The notes under the pieces were generated by a model, which did no database searches, was not told where the DNA came from, and saw only the letters and a program-made list of their open reading frames with translations. Of a stretch of 32,944 nucleotides of DNA, positions 7,488 through 15,604 are shown piece by piece (positions within the stretch are counted from its first letter, which is position 1; each line of letters opens with the position of its first letter). This DNA is from an uncultured Clostridia bacterium. GTDB lineage: Bacteria > Bacillota > Clostridia > Oscillospirales > CAG-272. The stretch lies in NCBI GenBank assembly GCA_944393415.1, contig CALYAD010000043.1:1-32944 (forward strand), read 5' to 3'. Both the position numbers and the translations under genes were made by a program.

Positions 7488-7662
7488 ATTAATCCCCCAT
7501 GCCGCCAAAGGCGGCTTAAATAAAATTTGAAAAATTTTCGTGTTTTGCTTAGGCAAAACAAAAAGCGTTCAGCTTTTTAGAAAATTTATGCGTGAAAGCG
7601 CCTGTATTCTGATACGATCAAATTAATCTTTCACGCTAATCCTCCATGTCGCCTTTTGCGAC
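7488..7662 (-). repeat. Structured leader repeat, copy R3
   Basis: Read on the minus strand it begins with an extra hairpin GTCGC-AAAAG-GCGAC (7648-7662), then ATGGAGGATTAGC and a GTG at 7634. After these come P1 GCGTGAAA/TTTCACGC, P2 AAAAAGC/GCTTTTT, P3 GTTTTGC-CTAA-GCAAAAC, P4 GCCGCC-TTT-GGCGGC, and an SD directly before the ATG at 7487. In the extra hairpin both the second base and its partner differ from GCCGCC/GGCGGC, a compensatory change. The mini-ORF is again GTG AAA GAT TAA. Confidence 0.85.
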
Positions 7663-7669
7663 AATTAAT

Positions 7670-7799
7670 CGGAAACCCATTTTGAAAAAAGTGTTTCCGA
7701 AGCTTCCCAAAAACTTTTCTTAAAGGAATTTTATTTGAATGTATTTAAAAGTTTTTGAAGGGTTTCAGGGAAAGCTTTTTTCAAAAAAGTTTCCCTGAG
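7670..7799. repeat. MITE-like element with short core
   Basis: The left arm ggaaacccattttgaaaaaagtg... continues into cttcccaaaaacttttctt (to about 7717). The right arm aaaagtttttgaagggtttc then gggaaagcttttttcaaaaa (7747-7797) is its inverted copy. Only about 30 bases separate the arms. It lies four bases after the copA stop and can serve as terminator for copA. Confidence 0.7.
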
Positions 7800-7803
7800 C
7801 TTT

Positions 7804-10371
7804 TTATTTATCGCTTATATCGATTACCTTGTAATCCTGATCCTCGACCGCTTTTTTAAGCGTCTCGTCAGGAACGTCCGCGCCGAGTTTGACGCAGGCG
7901 GTTCCCGTCACGTGGCTTACCTCCGCCGACTGAACGCCGTTTACCGCCATGAGAGCTTTTTTGACTGTCGCCTCGCAGTGACCGCACATCATTCCTTCGA
8001 TTTTGATTACCTTTTCCATTTCGTTTCTCTCCTTTTTATCTTTTTCCTGTGTTATGATCTGTTTTCCGGTGCTTTCGGCTTTCGCCGCTGAGACGGATTT
8101 TTTTCTGACCCTGAAAAGATTCAGCCTCAGAGCGTTGAGTACCACGCAGACGCTTGACAGGCTCATCGCCGCCGCCCCGAACATCGGGTCAAGCGTAAGT
8201 CCGGTTATCGGTATCCAGACTCCGGCGGCAATCGGTATGCCTATGACGTTGTAAATAAACGCCCAGAAAAGATTTTCGTGTATATTGCGCAGCGTCGCCC
8301 GGCTGAGCTTAATCGCCGCCGGAACGTCAGAGAGCCTGCTTTTCATCAGAACTATGTCCGCCGCGTCTATCGCGACGTCCGTTCCCGCTCCTATCGCTAT
8401 ACCGGTATCGGCTGACGTAAGCGCCGGAGCGTCGTTTATACCGTCGCCTACCATTATTGTCCTGCCCTTGGCTTTGTACTCCCTGACCGCCGCTTCCTTT
8501 CCCTCCGGAAGCACACCGGCTATGACCTCGTCCACGCCCGCTGTTTTTCCTATCGCGCGCGCGGTACGTTCGTTGTCGCCGGTCAGCATGACGACGCGAA
8601 GTCCCATACTCTTCAGCTCCTTTACCGCTTCCGGGCTGTCTTCCTTTATAACGTCGGCGACCGCCGCCATACCGAGCAGTTTTCCGCCCTTCGCGAAATA
8701 AACCGGCGTACTGCCGCTTTCCGCAAGTCGCGCGGCTTTACCCGACACCTCATCCGGCACAGAAGCGTACCGGCTTATAAAATCCTGATTTCCCCCGCAT
8801 ATCGTCACCGGGGTACCCGAGACCGCGAGAGAGGCGACAAGTCCGTTTCCGGGTTTTACCTCAAAGTCCGTGACCTCCTCCGCGTTAATTTCCAGGGCTT
8901 CCGCCTTTACCATTATGGCTTTGGCTATCGGATGCTCGCTCTTTGCCTCCAGAGCGGCCGCCGCCGACATAAGCTCTTTTTCCGTTACCCCGTCCGCCGG
9001 TATTATATCGGTCACTCTCGGCTCACCCGCGGTTATCGTGCCGGTTTTATCGAGAAGGATGTTTTTCGCCTTGCCCGCCTGCTCCAGCGACACGGCGTTT
9101 TTGAAAAGAATACCGTTTTTTGCGCCGACGCCGCTTCCTACCATTATAGCCACGGGCGTTGCGAGTCCGAGCGCGCAGGGACAGCTTATCACCAGCACCG
9201 TTATGCCTCTGGCCAGAGAAAAGCCTATATCCTCTCCCGCGATCAGCCATACGATTATCGTTACGAGCGCTATAGCCGAGACTATCGGAACAAAGACCCC
9301 GGATACCCTGTCGGCTACCTTAGCTATCGGAGCCTTTGTGGCGGAAGCGTCGCTTACCATCTGTATAATTTTTGACAGAGTGGTATCCTCGCCTACGCGC
9401 GTCGCCTCGCAGCGTATAAAGCCGGAGCGGTTGACAGTCGCCGCGGATACCGTGTCACCCGGCTCCTTATCCACCGGAATGCTCTCACCCGTAAGCGCGG
9501 ATTCGTCCACCGCCGAGGATCCGTCCCTTACTATCCCGTCGACCGGGATATTTTCACCCGGACGCACCACGAATATATCGCCTATTCTGACCTCCTCTAT
9601 GCCGACGGTCGTTTCCCTGCCGTCCCGGACGACCGTCGCCTGCTGCGGCGCGAGCTTCATAAGCGCCCGGAGCGCATCCGTAGTCCGTCCCTTTGAATAA
9701 GCTTCAAGTGTCTTTCCCACGGTAATAAGGGCTAAAATCATCGCCGCGGACTCAAAGTAAAGTCCGTGCATATGATGCATCGCCGCCTCGGTGTTTCCTG
9801 CCGTTATCTCGCCGGTCATCGCAAACAGTACGCAGGTGCTGTATATGAACGCCGCGCCCGAGCCCAGCGCGACCAGCGTATCCATGTTCGGGGAGAGGTG
9901 CAGAAGGCTTTTTGTTCCTGATATGAAATATTTCCGGTTTATCATCATAACCGCCGCCGTCAGGATCAGCTCGACAAGTCCCACAGCCAGGTAGTTATCC
10001 TCGAAAAACGGCGGAAGCCACCAGCCCCACATCACATATCCCATGGAAAAGTACATAAGTACTATTAAAAATACGGCCGACCAGAGCACCCGGAGCGCCA
10101 GCGCCTTTGTTTCGCTGTTTCCCGGAACGGTGTCGTCAGGCGCCCGGCTTTGACCGACCGCCGCGGCGCCGTCGCCTTTAACGCTTGCGCCGTAACCGGC
10201 CTTTTCCACGGCAGCGATCACCTCGTCCGCGGTGACTCCGCCCTCGACACCCATAGAGTTTGTAAGCAGGTTGACCGAGCAGGAAGTTACCCCCGGAAGC
10301 TTGGAGACCGCTTTTTCCACCCTTGCGCTGCATGCCGCGCAGGTCATCCCGGTAACATTATACTGCTGCAT
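7804..10371 (-). CDS. copA: Copper-exporting P1B-type ATPase with an added C-terminal CopZ-like domain
   Basis: This 855-residue membrane pump exports Cu(I) using ATP. The N-terminal metal-binding domain has GMTCAAC (C11, C14). Core motifs are all present: TGES (294-297), the transport motif CPC (397-399), phosphorylation site DKTGT (D441), SEHP of the nucleotide domain, GDGINDAP, and the [15 protein letters not shown] end of the last helix. Eight membrane helices are expected. Unusually, after the last helix a Lys-rich linker leads to a second complete metal-binding domain with GMMCGHCEA (C796, C799), which looks like a whole CopZ chaperone. An internal SD and ATG precede that domain. The ATG at 10371 is chosen because the residues after it match family starts and GGAG lies about 11 bases upstream; the frame extends to 10407. 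It is apparently a single-gene copper-resistance unit; no CsoR or CopY gene is seen. Confidence 0.93.
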   Translation of the reverse strand: MQQYNVTGMTCAACSARVEKAVSKLPGVTSCSVNLLTNSMGVEGGVTADEVIAAVEKAGYGASVKGDGAAAVGQSRAPDDTVPGNSETKALALRVLWSAVFLIVLMYFSMGYVMWGWWLPPFFEDNYLAVGLVELILTAAVMMINRKYFISGTKSLLHLSPNMDTLVALGSGAAFIYSTCVLFAMTGEITAGNTEAAMHHMHGLYFESAAMILALITVGKTLEAYSKGRTTDALRALMKLAPQQATVVRDGRETTVGIEEVRIGDIFVVRPGENIPVDGIVRDGSSAVDESALTGESIPVDKEPGDTVSAATVNRSGFIRCEATRVGEDTTLSKIIQMVSDASATKAPIAKVADRVSGVFVPIVSAIALVTIIVWLIAGEDIGFSLARGITVLVISCPCALGLATPVAIMVGSGVGAKNGILFKNAVSLEQAGKAKNILLDKTGTITAGEPRVTDIIPADGVTEKELMSAAAALEAKSEHPIAKAIMVKAEALEINAEEVTDFEVKPGNGLVASLAVSGTPVTICGGNQDFISRYASVPDEVSGKAARLAESGSTPVYFAKGGKLLGMAAVADVIKEDSPEAVKELKSMGLRVVMLTGDNERTARAIGKTAGVDEVIAGVLPEGKEAAVREYKAKGRTIMVGDGINDAPALTSADTGIAIGAGTDVAIDAADIVLMKSRLSDVPAAIKLSRATLRNIHENLFWAFIYNVIGIPIAAGVWIPITGLTLDPMFGAAAMSLSSVCVVLNALRLNLFRVRKKSVSAAKAESTGKQIITQEKDKKERNEMEKVIKIEGMMCGHCEATVKKALMAVNGVQSAEVSHVTGTACVKLGADVPDETLKKAVEDQDYKVIDISDK
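8019..8032 (-). promoter_or_regulatory. Internal ribosome site and ATG for a separate CopZ-like product
   Basis: Inside copA, GGAG (8029-8032) is followed nine bases later by an in-frame ATG whose first codon base is 8019. Initiation here would give a 71-residue protein starting [17 protein letters not shown], which is an ordinary CopZ length and start. This suggests copA and copZ were once adjacent genes that fused by loss of the stop, and that a free chaperone may still be made. Confidence 0.45.
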
Positions 10372-10534
10372 TTTTGTTTTTTCTCCTTTCACAGATATTT
10401 TTGACACAGTCGTCCGATAAAATTGCGCGACAAAAGTATTTACTGCGGGGGAAGAAAAAATACACGTGTCCGGAACTTACAGGAAATCGGCAAATACACT
10501 CGCGTTTTTTCGGCTTCCCGCCCTTTTGCGCTGA

Positions 10535-10572
10535 AAAGCAGAAAGCCTCCGTTACAAAGAACGAAGGCTTTT
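10535..10572 (-). terminator. Terminator after the tRNA pair
   Basis: AAAGCCTCCGTT (10542-10553) pairs with AACGAAGGCTTT (10560-10571) with one wobble pair. On the minus strand it follows tRNA-Tyr within a few bases and leads into CTGCTTTTC. The T-run is modest. Nothing else is recognisable in 10372-10534. Confidence 0.6.
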
Positions 10573-10574
10573 TC

Positions 10575-10660
10575 TGGTGGGAGAAGGTGGATTCGAACCA
10601 CCGAAGGCATTAGCCAGCAGATTTACAGTCTGTCCCCTTTGGCCACTCGGGAATTCTCCC
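10575..10660 (-). tRNA. tRNA-Tyr (anticodon GTA)
   Basis: The minus strand folds as a class II tRNA with acceptor GGGAGAA/TTCTCCC, anticodon loop CTGTAAA (anticodon GTA), a long variable arm and T-arm GGTTCGAATCC. The discriminator is A and the CCA end is encoded (10575-10577). It lies five bases downstream of tRNA-Thr. Confidence 0.95.
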
Positions 10661-10665
10661 ATATA

Positions 10666-10740
10666 TGGAGCTGGTGATCGGAGTCGAACCAACAACCTGC
10701 TGATTACAAATCAGCTGCTCTGCCATTGAGCCACACCAGC
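10666..10740 (-). tRNA. tRNA-Thr (anticodon TGT)
   Basis: The minus strand has acceptor GCTGGTG/CACCAGC, anticodon stem CTGAT/ATCAG around loop TTGTA (anticodon TGT) and T-arm GGTTCGACTCC. The discriminator is T with encoded CCA (10666-10668). It is the first gene of a two-tRNA transcript. Confidence 0.95.
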
Positions 10741-10817
10741 ATAAGACGCGCGTTCCGCTCTTTGCGCATCGGCTTTTACTGACGCCAAGCTGCGTCCGCA
10801 CTTACATCACGCTGTAT

Positions 10818-10846
10818 ATTATATCATACCGGCTCATCTTTGTCAA
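10818..10846 (-). promoter_or_regulatory. Promoter of the tRNA pair
   Basis: On the minus strand TTGACA (10841-10846) and TATAAT (10818-10823) match consensus exactly with a 17-base spacer. The start would be near 10811, about 70 bases before tRNA-Thr. Confidence 0.9.
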
Positions 10847-10907
10847 GGGATTTATTAAAATTTAATAAAGTTCAGATTTTTTTAACATTCAGTCTTTCGC
10901 AGCTCAG

Positions 10908-11035
10908 GCAGATAGGAAAGAACGGGCCCTTCAAGGCTACGTCTGAGCGACACGCGGGCTTCTTAGTATAGACAAATACGCCTGCCCATCGCCCGGAGCC
11001 TCATGGTTTCGGCGCCGGACGAAATATCCATCTGC
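10908..11035. ncRNA. Candidate structured RNA, possibly 6S-like
   Basis: Between the tRNA promoter and nrdR, GCAGAT..GGA (10908-10917) pairs with TCC.ATCTGC (11027-11035), closing a rod of about 128 bases. Inside are GGCT/AGCC, GCGGGC (10954-10959) with GCCTGC (10980-10985), and an apical GTAT-AGACAA-ATAC hairpin (10966-10979). TTTCGGCGCCGGACGAAA forms a side hairpin near one end of the closing stem. The long rod with an internal bubble and side hairpin recalls 6S RNA, but I see no decisive sequence signature and cannot fix the strand. A plus-strand promoter (TTGTCA at 10840, TAATAA 17 bases later) is possible. Confidence 0.35.
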
Positions 11036-11055
11036 TTAATAAAAGCGCCTTCACG

Positions 11056-11514
11056 CTATTTTTTTTCCTTAAGCCCGCGAAGCTCATTCATGAATGTTTC
11101 CGCGTCCTTGAACTCTCTGTAAACTGAGGCGAACCGCACATAGGATACCTCATCTATATCCCTCAGCTTTTCCATAACAAGGTTTCCTATCTCGGACGAG
11201 CTGACGCTGTCCCTGAGTGTGTTTATCAGCTCCGTTTCTATTTCCGATACCATGGCGCTTATCTGCTCCTCGCTCACCGGTCTTTTATAGCACGCGCGGC
11301 GAACGCCGGCAATAATTTTATTCGGATCGAATATTTCGAGCGAGCCGTCCTTTTTTATCACCGACAACGGCACCGACTCGATTATCTCATACGTGGTGAA
11401 TCGTCTATGGCACGCCTGACACTCGCGGCGGCGGCGTATGCTTTTGGAATCAGCCGGACGTGAATCTATTACTTTTAGTTTACTGTCAGGACTTCCGCAT
11501 GACGGACATTTCAT
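11056..11514 (-). CDS. nrdR: Transcriptional repressor NrdR
   Basis: This 152-residue regulator represses ribonucleotide reductase genes in response to ATP/dATP. The N-terminal zinc ribbon has MKCPSC (C3, C6) and ECQAC (C32, C35), with the conserved DSRPADSKSIRRRR segment between them. The ATP-cone follows (about residues 46-136), with VIKKDGSLEIFDPNKI and ending YVRFASVYREF. The length is standard. The ATG at 11514 has AAAGGA 11 bases upstream. Its leader of about 245 bases contains two tandem multi-hairpin repeats (11567-11764), which is unusual for this gene. No nrd genes occur in the window. Confidence 0.95.
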   Translation of the reverse strand: MKCPSCGSPDSKLKVIDSRPADSKSIRRRRECQACHRRFTTYEIIESVPLSVIKKDGSLEIFDPNKIIAGVRRACYKRPVSEEQISAMVSEIETELINTLRDSVSSSEIGNLVMEKLRDIDEVSYVRFASVYREFKDAETFMNELRGLKEKK

Positions 11515-11566
11515 GTTTTGATCATTCCTTTCTTATGCAAAACAGCATTTTGTTCGCGGCAGGAGC

Positions 11567-11764
11567 ACGTGCGCGGAATTTTGCGCGTTTTGCGTAGGCA
11601 AAATTTTGTATTTCATACAAAAACAAAATTCTTTGGCGGCAAACGCCCGTTTGCCTTGGCTTTATCCTCTCCGATACGTGCGCGGAATTTTGCGCGTTTT
11701 GCGTAGGCAAAATTTTGTATTTCATACAAAAGCAAAATTCTTTGGCGGCAAACTCCCGTTTGCC
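11567..11764 (-). repeat. Tandem 89-bp multi-hairpin repeats in the nrdR leader
   Basis: Units 11567-11655 and 11676-11764 are nearly identical, with a 109-bp period. Each can form several hairpins: GGCAAAC/GTTTGCC, TTTGTAT/ATACAAA, TTTTGC/GCAAAA and GCGC/GCGC. They differ in sequence from the 147-bp family but share the TTTTGC/GCAAAA hairpin and the upstream-of-gene position. The loop of the GGCAAAC hairpin differs between units (GGGC against GGGA on the minus strand) while the stem is unchanged. Confidence 0.85.
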
Positions 11765-11767
11765 ACC

Positions 11768-11796
11768 ATTGTAGCACAAAAAACGAAGATTGTAAA
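11768..11796 (-). promoter_or_regulatory. Promoter of nrdR
   Basis: On the minus strand TTTACA (11791-11796) and TACAAT (11768-11773) are 17 bases apart, with TGTGC before the -10 box. Transcription would begin near 11761, which puts both tandem repeats in the leader. A near-perfect palindrome, TACGGGAAAATTTTCCGTA (11802-11820), lies just upstream and may bind a regulator. Confidence 0.65.
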
Positions 11797-12004
11797 TAGT
11801 TTACGGGAAAATTTTCCGTATTTTTACAGTTTCGTCTAATCTTCGCAACGCATATTATAAAAGCAGAGAGCTTTGCGGCGATCATTGTCGAAAATTTCCA
11901 TCGGTAAGTTTTCGGTATATGTGTTTAAAAATACCGTGACTACGGCAAAAATAATAACGTCACGATTCATAAAAAATAAAAGTCAGCAAAAAGAAAGGAA
12001 AAAA

Positions 12005-12024
12005 GCCGGACCAAAGCCTCCGGC
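12005..12024 (+). promoter_or_regulatory. GC hairpin upstream of the endoA ribosome site
   Basis: GCCGGA and TCCGGC form a 6-bp stem with an 8-base loop, ending 11 bases before AAAGGA. Like the pgi hairpin, it repeats the arrangement of hairpin P4 in the leader repeats. The rest of 11821-12004 is AT-rich without a gene. Confidence 0.45.
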
Positions 12025-12053
12025 AAGTATAATAAGAAAGGATGAACATAAAT

Positions 12054-12464
12054 ATGGTAGTCAGACGGGGAGATATTTACTATGCTGATCTCAGTCCGGT
12101 CGTCGGGTCTGAGCAGGGCGGTCTTCGACCTGTGCTAATTATCCAGAACGACGTAGGGAACCGGTACAGCCCGACTGTTATCGCCGCCGCGATAACAAGC
12201 AAGACCGGAAAGACAAAATTACCCACCCATATAGACGTAACGCACGGCGCGGAAAATTCGCAGAGCCTCGGACTGGCGCGCGATTCCGTTATCCTGCTCG
12301 AGCAGGTGCGCACGATAGACAAACAGCGCCTCAAGGAGCGCATGGGACACCTTGACGATATAACCATGCAGAGAGTCAATTCCGCCATTTCCGTCAGCTT
12401 CGGGCTTGAGGAAACGGCTCCGGACGATACCGCGGTCACGGCGCCGCCCGCCGCTATAGGCTAA
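12054..12464 (+). CDS. endoA: EndoA/MazF-type mRNA endoribonuclease toxin
   Basis: This 136-residue ribosome-independent mRNA interferase belongs to the PemK/MazF family. MVVRRGDIYYADLSPVVGSEQGG and RPVLIIQND carry the conserved substrate-loop Arg and the GGxRPVLIIQN signature. The TSKTGKTKLPTHI segment carries the conserved Thr/Ser catalytic region. The C-terminal helix SVSFGLEE is followed by an Ala/Pro/Asp-rich tail longer than in Bacillus EndoA. ATG 12054 is preferred to ATG 12042 because AAAGGA lies only about two bases before the latter. No antitoxin gene (endoAI/mazE) precedes it, which is odd for this family. It overlaps mrnC tail-to-tail by four bases. Confidence 0.92.
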   Translation: MVVRRGDIYYADLSPVVGSEQGGLRPVLIIQNDVGNRYSPTVIAAAITSKTGKTKLPTHIDVTHGAENSQSLGLARDSVILLEQVRTIDKQRLKERMGHLDDITMQRVNSAISVSFGLEETAPDDTAVTAPPAAIG

Positions 12465-12838
12465 TCCCGCTTCTCTTCCGGGAAAAAGCCCATCTCGAGA
12501 AGATAACTCAAACGCTCCTTTTCTCCCGAAATATATAGGTAACCGAAAAGCGCCTCCAATCCCGTAGCCTTGCGGTATTCGGCGTGAGTCGCGTTTTTAG
12601 GCAGATTATTTGTGTGTACATTTTTACCACGACGGTAGGCGGCCGCTTCTTCCTCCGTAAGAAGCGGCTCAAGCCTGTCCGCCGCTATGCTCTGATACCC
12701 CGCGCGGACGTATTCGTCCGCTTTTTTATTTAGCTCTCCTATCCTTCCCCCTGCCATTACCAGTCTTTCCCTGATAAACAGCTCTATTACCGCGTCTCCG
12801 ATATAGGCAAGCCCCGCTCCGCTTATTTCGTTTATCAT
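12461..12838 (-). CDS. mrnC: Mini-ribonuclease III
   Basis: This 125-residue RNase III catalytic domain lacks the double-stranded RNA-binding domain; in Bacillus it matures 23S rRNA ends. The YIGDAVIELFIRE motif (D15, E19) holds the metal-binding acidic residues. RRGKN is the conserved substrate-contact segment, and THAEYRKATGLEALFGYLY carries the second acidic set. GGAGG lies 13 bases before the ATG. A terminator lies between ribF and this gene, so it probably has its own promoter or depends on read-through. Confidence 0.93.
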   Translation of the reverse strand: MINEISGAGLAYIGDAVIELFIRERLVMAGGRIGELNKKADEYVRAGYQSIAADRLEPLLTEEEAAAYRRGKNVHTNNLPKNATHAEYRKATGLEALFGYLYISGEKERLSYLLEMGFFPEEKRD

Positions 12839-12922
12839 TTTATAGCTTTGGCCTCCGGTTTTCTAAACTTTCCAAACTTTTCTTATGGGGTATATATACC
12901 TTATTCAGATAAGCTCTTAAAT

Positions 12923-12954
12923 CAAGCAAAACGCGTCTCAGATACCGAGACGCG
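12923..12954 (-). terminator. Terminator overlapping the 3' end of ribF
   Basis: On the minus strand CGCGTCTC and GAGACGCG form a perfect 8-bp stem around a 7-base loop, followed by TTTTGCTTGATTT. The ribF stop codon is inside the stem. Confidence 0.75.
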
Positions 12955-13828
12955 CAAAATATTCGCTTGCTCTCTTTATGTCGCCCTCTATTGCGTTCTT
13001 CAGCCCGTCGATAGAGGAAAAACGCTTTTCCGGACGTCCGTAGCGATAAAACTCGACCGTTACCTCCGACCCGTAAAGGTCCATATCCGCGCCGATTATA
13101 TGCGTCTCGCAGGTAACGTCGCTCTCATCGTCGTTGACCGTAGGTCTGCTGCCCACGTTTGTCACCGCCGGGTAGCGATTTCCTTTTGCCGTGCATACCG
13201 TGTCATACACCCCTGCCCCCGGAAGTATACGTCCTTTCTCAAGACGCTGATTGACAGTAGGCAGATGCATTGTGCGGCCAAGCCGTTTTCCGCCGACGAC
13301 CTCACCCCGGACAGAAAATCTGCGTCCAAGCAGCGCCGCGGCCCTGTCGACCTCTCCGGACGCTATCAGGCGTCGGATCAGCGAGGAGCTGACCTTTTCG
13401 CCCGCAAGCTCCGGCAGTACGGAGTCCGCCATTACCGGACTCACTATGGTAACGCTCAGTCCCTTTCCGAGGCAGATCTCTTTCAGAGTCTCCGCGTCGC
13501 CCGCCCTGTCATGACCGAACCGGAAATCCCCGCCGCAGATAAAATGCCCCACTCCGTGCGTTTGCGCGAGCCGCGAGACGAACTCCTCCGGAGACATGGT
13601 TCTCACGGAGTCATAGTCCTCGCATATGAATTCCTTGATTCCGTGTTCGCGGCAGAGCGAAAGCCTGGTCGGCACATCCTCGATATACGGGTAGACCGTC
13701 GGAGCCGTGAAGGTCCATACCGCCGGCGTGTAGCCGTGAAAGTTCCGCACCGCCGCCGTAAGCAGCGCCTTGTGCCCGATGTGCACCCCGTCAAAGCATC
13801 CGAGGGCACAGGATAATTTCTGATCCAT
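12938..13828 (-). CDS. ribF: Bifunctional riboflavin kinase / FAD synthetase
   Basis: This 296-residue enzyme makes FMN and then FAD from riboflavin. The N-terminal nucleotidyltransferase domain shows GCFDGVHIGHKALL (residues about 10-23), GGDFRFGHDRAGD and SSSLIRRLIASGEV. The C-terminal kinase domain shows the VVGGKRLGRTMHLPTVN phosphate/flavin loop, the GVYDTVC and AVTNVGSRPTV strands, and ends EGDIKRASEYFARLGI. The length is typical. AAAGGA lies 12 bases upstream of the ATG. The gene starts 40 bases after the acyl-CoA ligase stop and no terminator separates them, so it is probably in the T-box-controlled transcript. Confidence 0.95.
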   Translation of the reverse strand: MDQKLSCALGCFDGVHIGHKALLTAAVRNFHGYTPAVWTFTAPTVYPYIEDVPTRLSLCREHGIKEFICEDYDSVRTMSPEEFVSRLAQTHGVGHFICGGDFRFGHDRAGDAETLKEICLGKGLSVTIVSPVMADSVLPELAGEKVSSSLIRRLIASGEVDRAAALLGRRFSVRGEVVGGKRLGRTMHLPTVNQRLEKGRILPGAGVYDTVCTAKGNRYPAVTNVGSRPTVNDDESDVTCETHIIGADMDLYGSEVTVEFYRYGRPEKRFSSIDGLKNAIEGDIKRASEYFARLGI

Positions 13829-13868
13829 ATTTTAGAACATTCCTTTTTGCTTATATGTAAGTGAGCGG

Positions 13869-15503
13869 TCAGGACGTAATCTGAGCCTCTACCAGCCTTT
13901 TACCGCAGTATTTCTCACGCAGCCTCGGCTTTTCGATCTTGCCTGTGGGGTTGCGCGGAATCTCGTCGAAAATTATTTTTCTCGGTCTCTTATATCTCGG
14001 GAGCCCCATACAGAATTCCTCTATATCCTTTTCCGTACAGACCACCCCGGGCTTAAGCTCGATTATCGCCGCGGCTATCTCGCCGAGACGGGCGTGCGGC
14101 AGACCTATTACCGCCGCGTCCTTTATATTATCGTTTGTGCGTAAAAAATCCTCTATCTGAACGGGATAAAGATTTTCCCCCCCGGTGATTATAACGTCCT
14201 TTTTCCGGTCGACCAGATAAATAAAACCGTCCTCGTCGCAGCGCGCCATGTCTCCGGTGTAAAGCCATCCGTCCTTTAGTATCTCGTCTGTCGCCGCCGG
14301 ATTTTTGTAGTAGCATTTCATGACTCCCGGTCCCTTCACCGCAAGCTCTCCGACCTCGCCCGGCTTAGCCTCGCGTCCTCCGTCGATAACGATCCTGGCT
14401 TCCCAAAGATATCCCGCCTTACCGATCGCCCCTACTTTATCTACATTCTCCACTCCAAGATGGACGCAGCCCGGTCCTATTGACTCCGAAAGCCCGTAAT
14501 TTGTGTCGTACTGATGCTCCGGAAACACCTTCAGCCAGCGGCGTATCAGGCTGGGGGGAACAGGCTGCGCTCCTATATGCATAAGTCTCCACTGAGAAAG
14601 ACGGTAATCGTCCAGCTTTATTTCCCCGCGGTCTATCGCGTCGAGAATGTCCTGCACCCACGGCACAAGCAGCCACACTATGGTGCAGCGCTCCTCGGAA
14701 ACGGTCCGAAGCACCCATTCCGGCTTGACTCCGCGCAGCAGTACCGCTCGGCTGCCCGATATCAGGGAGCCGAACCAGTGCATTTTCGCGCCGGTGTGAT
14801 AGAGCGGAGGGATACAGAGGAAAACGTCGCTTCTGGTTTGGGAGTGATGCTTCTGCTCGGTCCGGCAGGAATTTATAAGCGCGCGGTGACTGTGAAGGAT
14901 AGCCTTCGGGAAACCTGTCGTTCCGGAGGAAAAATAAATCGCCGCGTCGTCTTCCTCGTCGAGCTCCACCGCGGGAGGGCAGGTAGAGCAATGCGAGGAG
15001 GCTTTTTCGAGATCGAGCGCGTATTCCGGACGCTCACAGCCGATAAAAAAGAAGTGCCCCACGCGCTTAAGCTCGGTGCGCACAGAGTTTACCCGCTCGG
15101 TAAAATCCGGTCCGAAGATCAGGACATCCGCGTCGGAAAGCTCCGCGCAGTACGCTATCTCCTCCGCGGTGTAGCGGTAATTCATCGGCACCGCGACGCA
15201 TCCGGACTTAAGCACTCCGAAATACACCGGGAGCCACTCTATGCAGTTCATAAGCAGAATGGCAACCTTATCTCCCTTTTTCAGCCCGCGCGAGAGAAGA
15301 AGATTGGCTATACGGTTCGCCTTGACATCAAATTCCTTCCAGGTTATCTCGCGGCGGTATTTATCTCGCGGCGCGCTTTCTATAAGATTGAATTCCTTCC
15401 AGGTCATCTGGTCCGCCGGACGGTGCTCCGGGTTTATCTCTATAAGACTGACCTCGGTCGGATAAAGCTTGGCGTTCCGCTCAAGCAGCTCTGTGATTAT
15501 CAT
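13869..15503 (-). CDS. AMP-forming acyl-CoA ligase (ANL superfamily) behind a T-box
   Basis: This 544-residue adenylate-forming ligase activates a carboxylic acid with ATP and passes it to CoA. Motifs in order are: FSSGTTGFPK (191-200, ATP loop), YGLSES (336-341), YTGDMA (415-420), DRKKDVIITGGENLYP (432-447, hinge and A8) and NPTGK with catalytic K522. The substrate cannot be read from the sequence; medium-chain or aryl acids are possible. The N-terminus has a duplicated TWKEF segment (residues 34-38 and 54-58), which I recall from a clostridial ligase subgroup. AAAGGA lies about 13 bases before the ATG. About 100 bases upstream is the terminator of a T-box riboswitch, so expression should rise when the matching tRNA is uncharged. 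ribF follows in the same transcript. Confidence 0.9.
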   Translation of the reverse strand: MIITELLERNAKLYPTEVSLIEINPEHRPADQMTWKEFNLIESAPRDKYRREITWKEFDVKANRIANLLLSRGLKKGDKVAILLMNCIEWLPVYFGVLKSGCVAVPMNYRYTAEEIAYCAELSDADVLIFGPDFTERVNSVRTELKRVGHFFFIGCERPEYALDLEKASSHCSTCPPAVELDEEDDAAIYFSSGTTGFPKAILHSHRALINSCRTEQKHHSQTRSDVFLCIPPLYHTGAKMHWFGSLISGSRAVLLRGVKPEWVLRTVSEERCTIVWLLVPWVQDILDAIDRGEIKLDDYRLSQWRLMHIGAQPVPPSLIRRWLKVFPEHQYDTNYGLSESIGPGCVHLGVENVDKVGAIGKAGYLWEARIVIDGGREAKPGEVGELAVKGPGVMKCYYKNPAATDEILKDGWLYTGDMARCDEDGFIYLVDRKKDVIITGGENLYPVQIEDFLRTNDNIKDAAVIGLPHARLGEIAAAIIELKPGVVCTEKDIEEFCMGLPRYKRPRKIIFDEIPRNPTGKIEKPRLREKYCGKRLVEAQITS

Positions 15504-15604
15504 TTTTTACTGATTTTCCTTTCTTATGCCGAACAGTTATCTTTTTCTGTGAAATTTCCGACGGCGCGTACCCCGCGGTACGGACTTATCGTTTCGGCAT
15601 AAAC

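Noticed and set aside
8003..9700. Long plus-strand ORFs opposite copA (83, 138 and 276 codons)
   Set aside because: They mirror the conserved P-type ATPase on the minus strand, are rich in Ser, Ala and Ile in the way of antisense shadows, and have no SD.
11802..11820. Palindrome upstream of nrdR as an NrdR box
   Set aside because: TACGGGAAAATTTTCCGTA does not match the known NrdR-box pattern (ACAC..AT..GTGT type), so autoregulation by NrdR is not claimed.
12848..13816. 322-codon plus-strand ORF opposite ribF
   Set aside because: It is antisense to a complete bifunctional RibF with conserved motifs; it is Arg-rich, as expected for a shadow.
14514..15602. 362-codon plus-strand ORF opposite the acyl-CoA ligase
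   Set aside because: The minus strand holds every ANL-family motif. The antisense frame has no domain-like features and runs into the T-box region.
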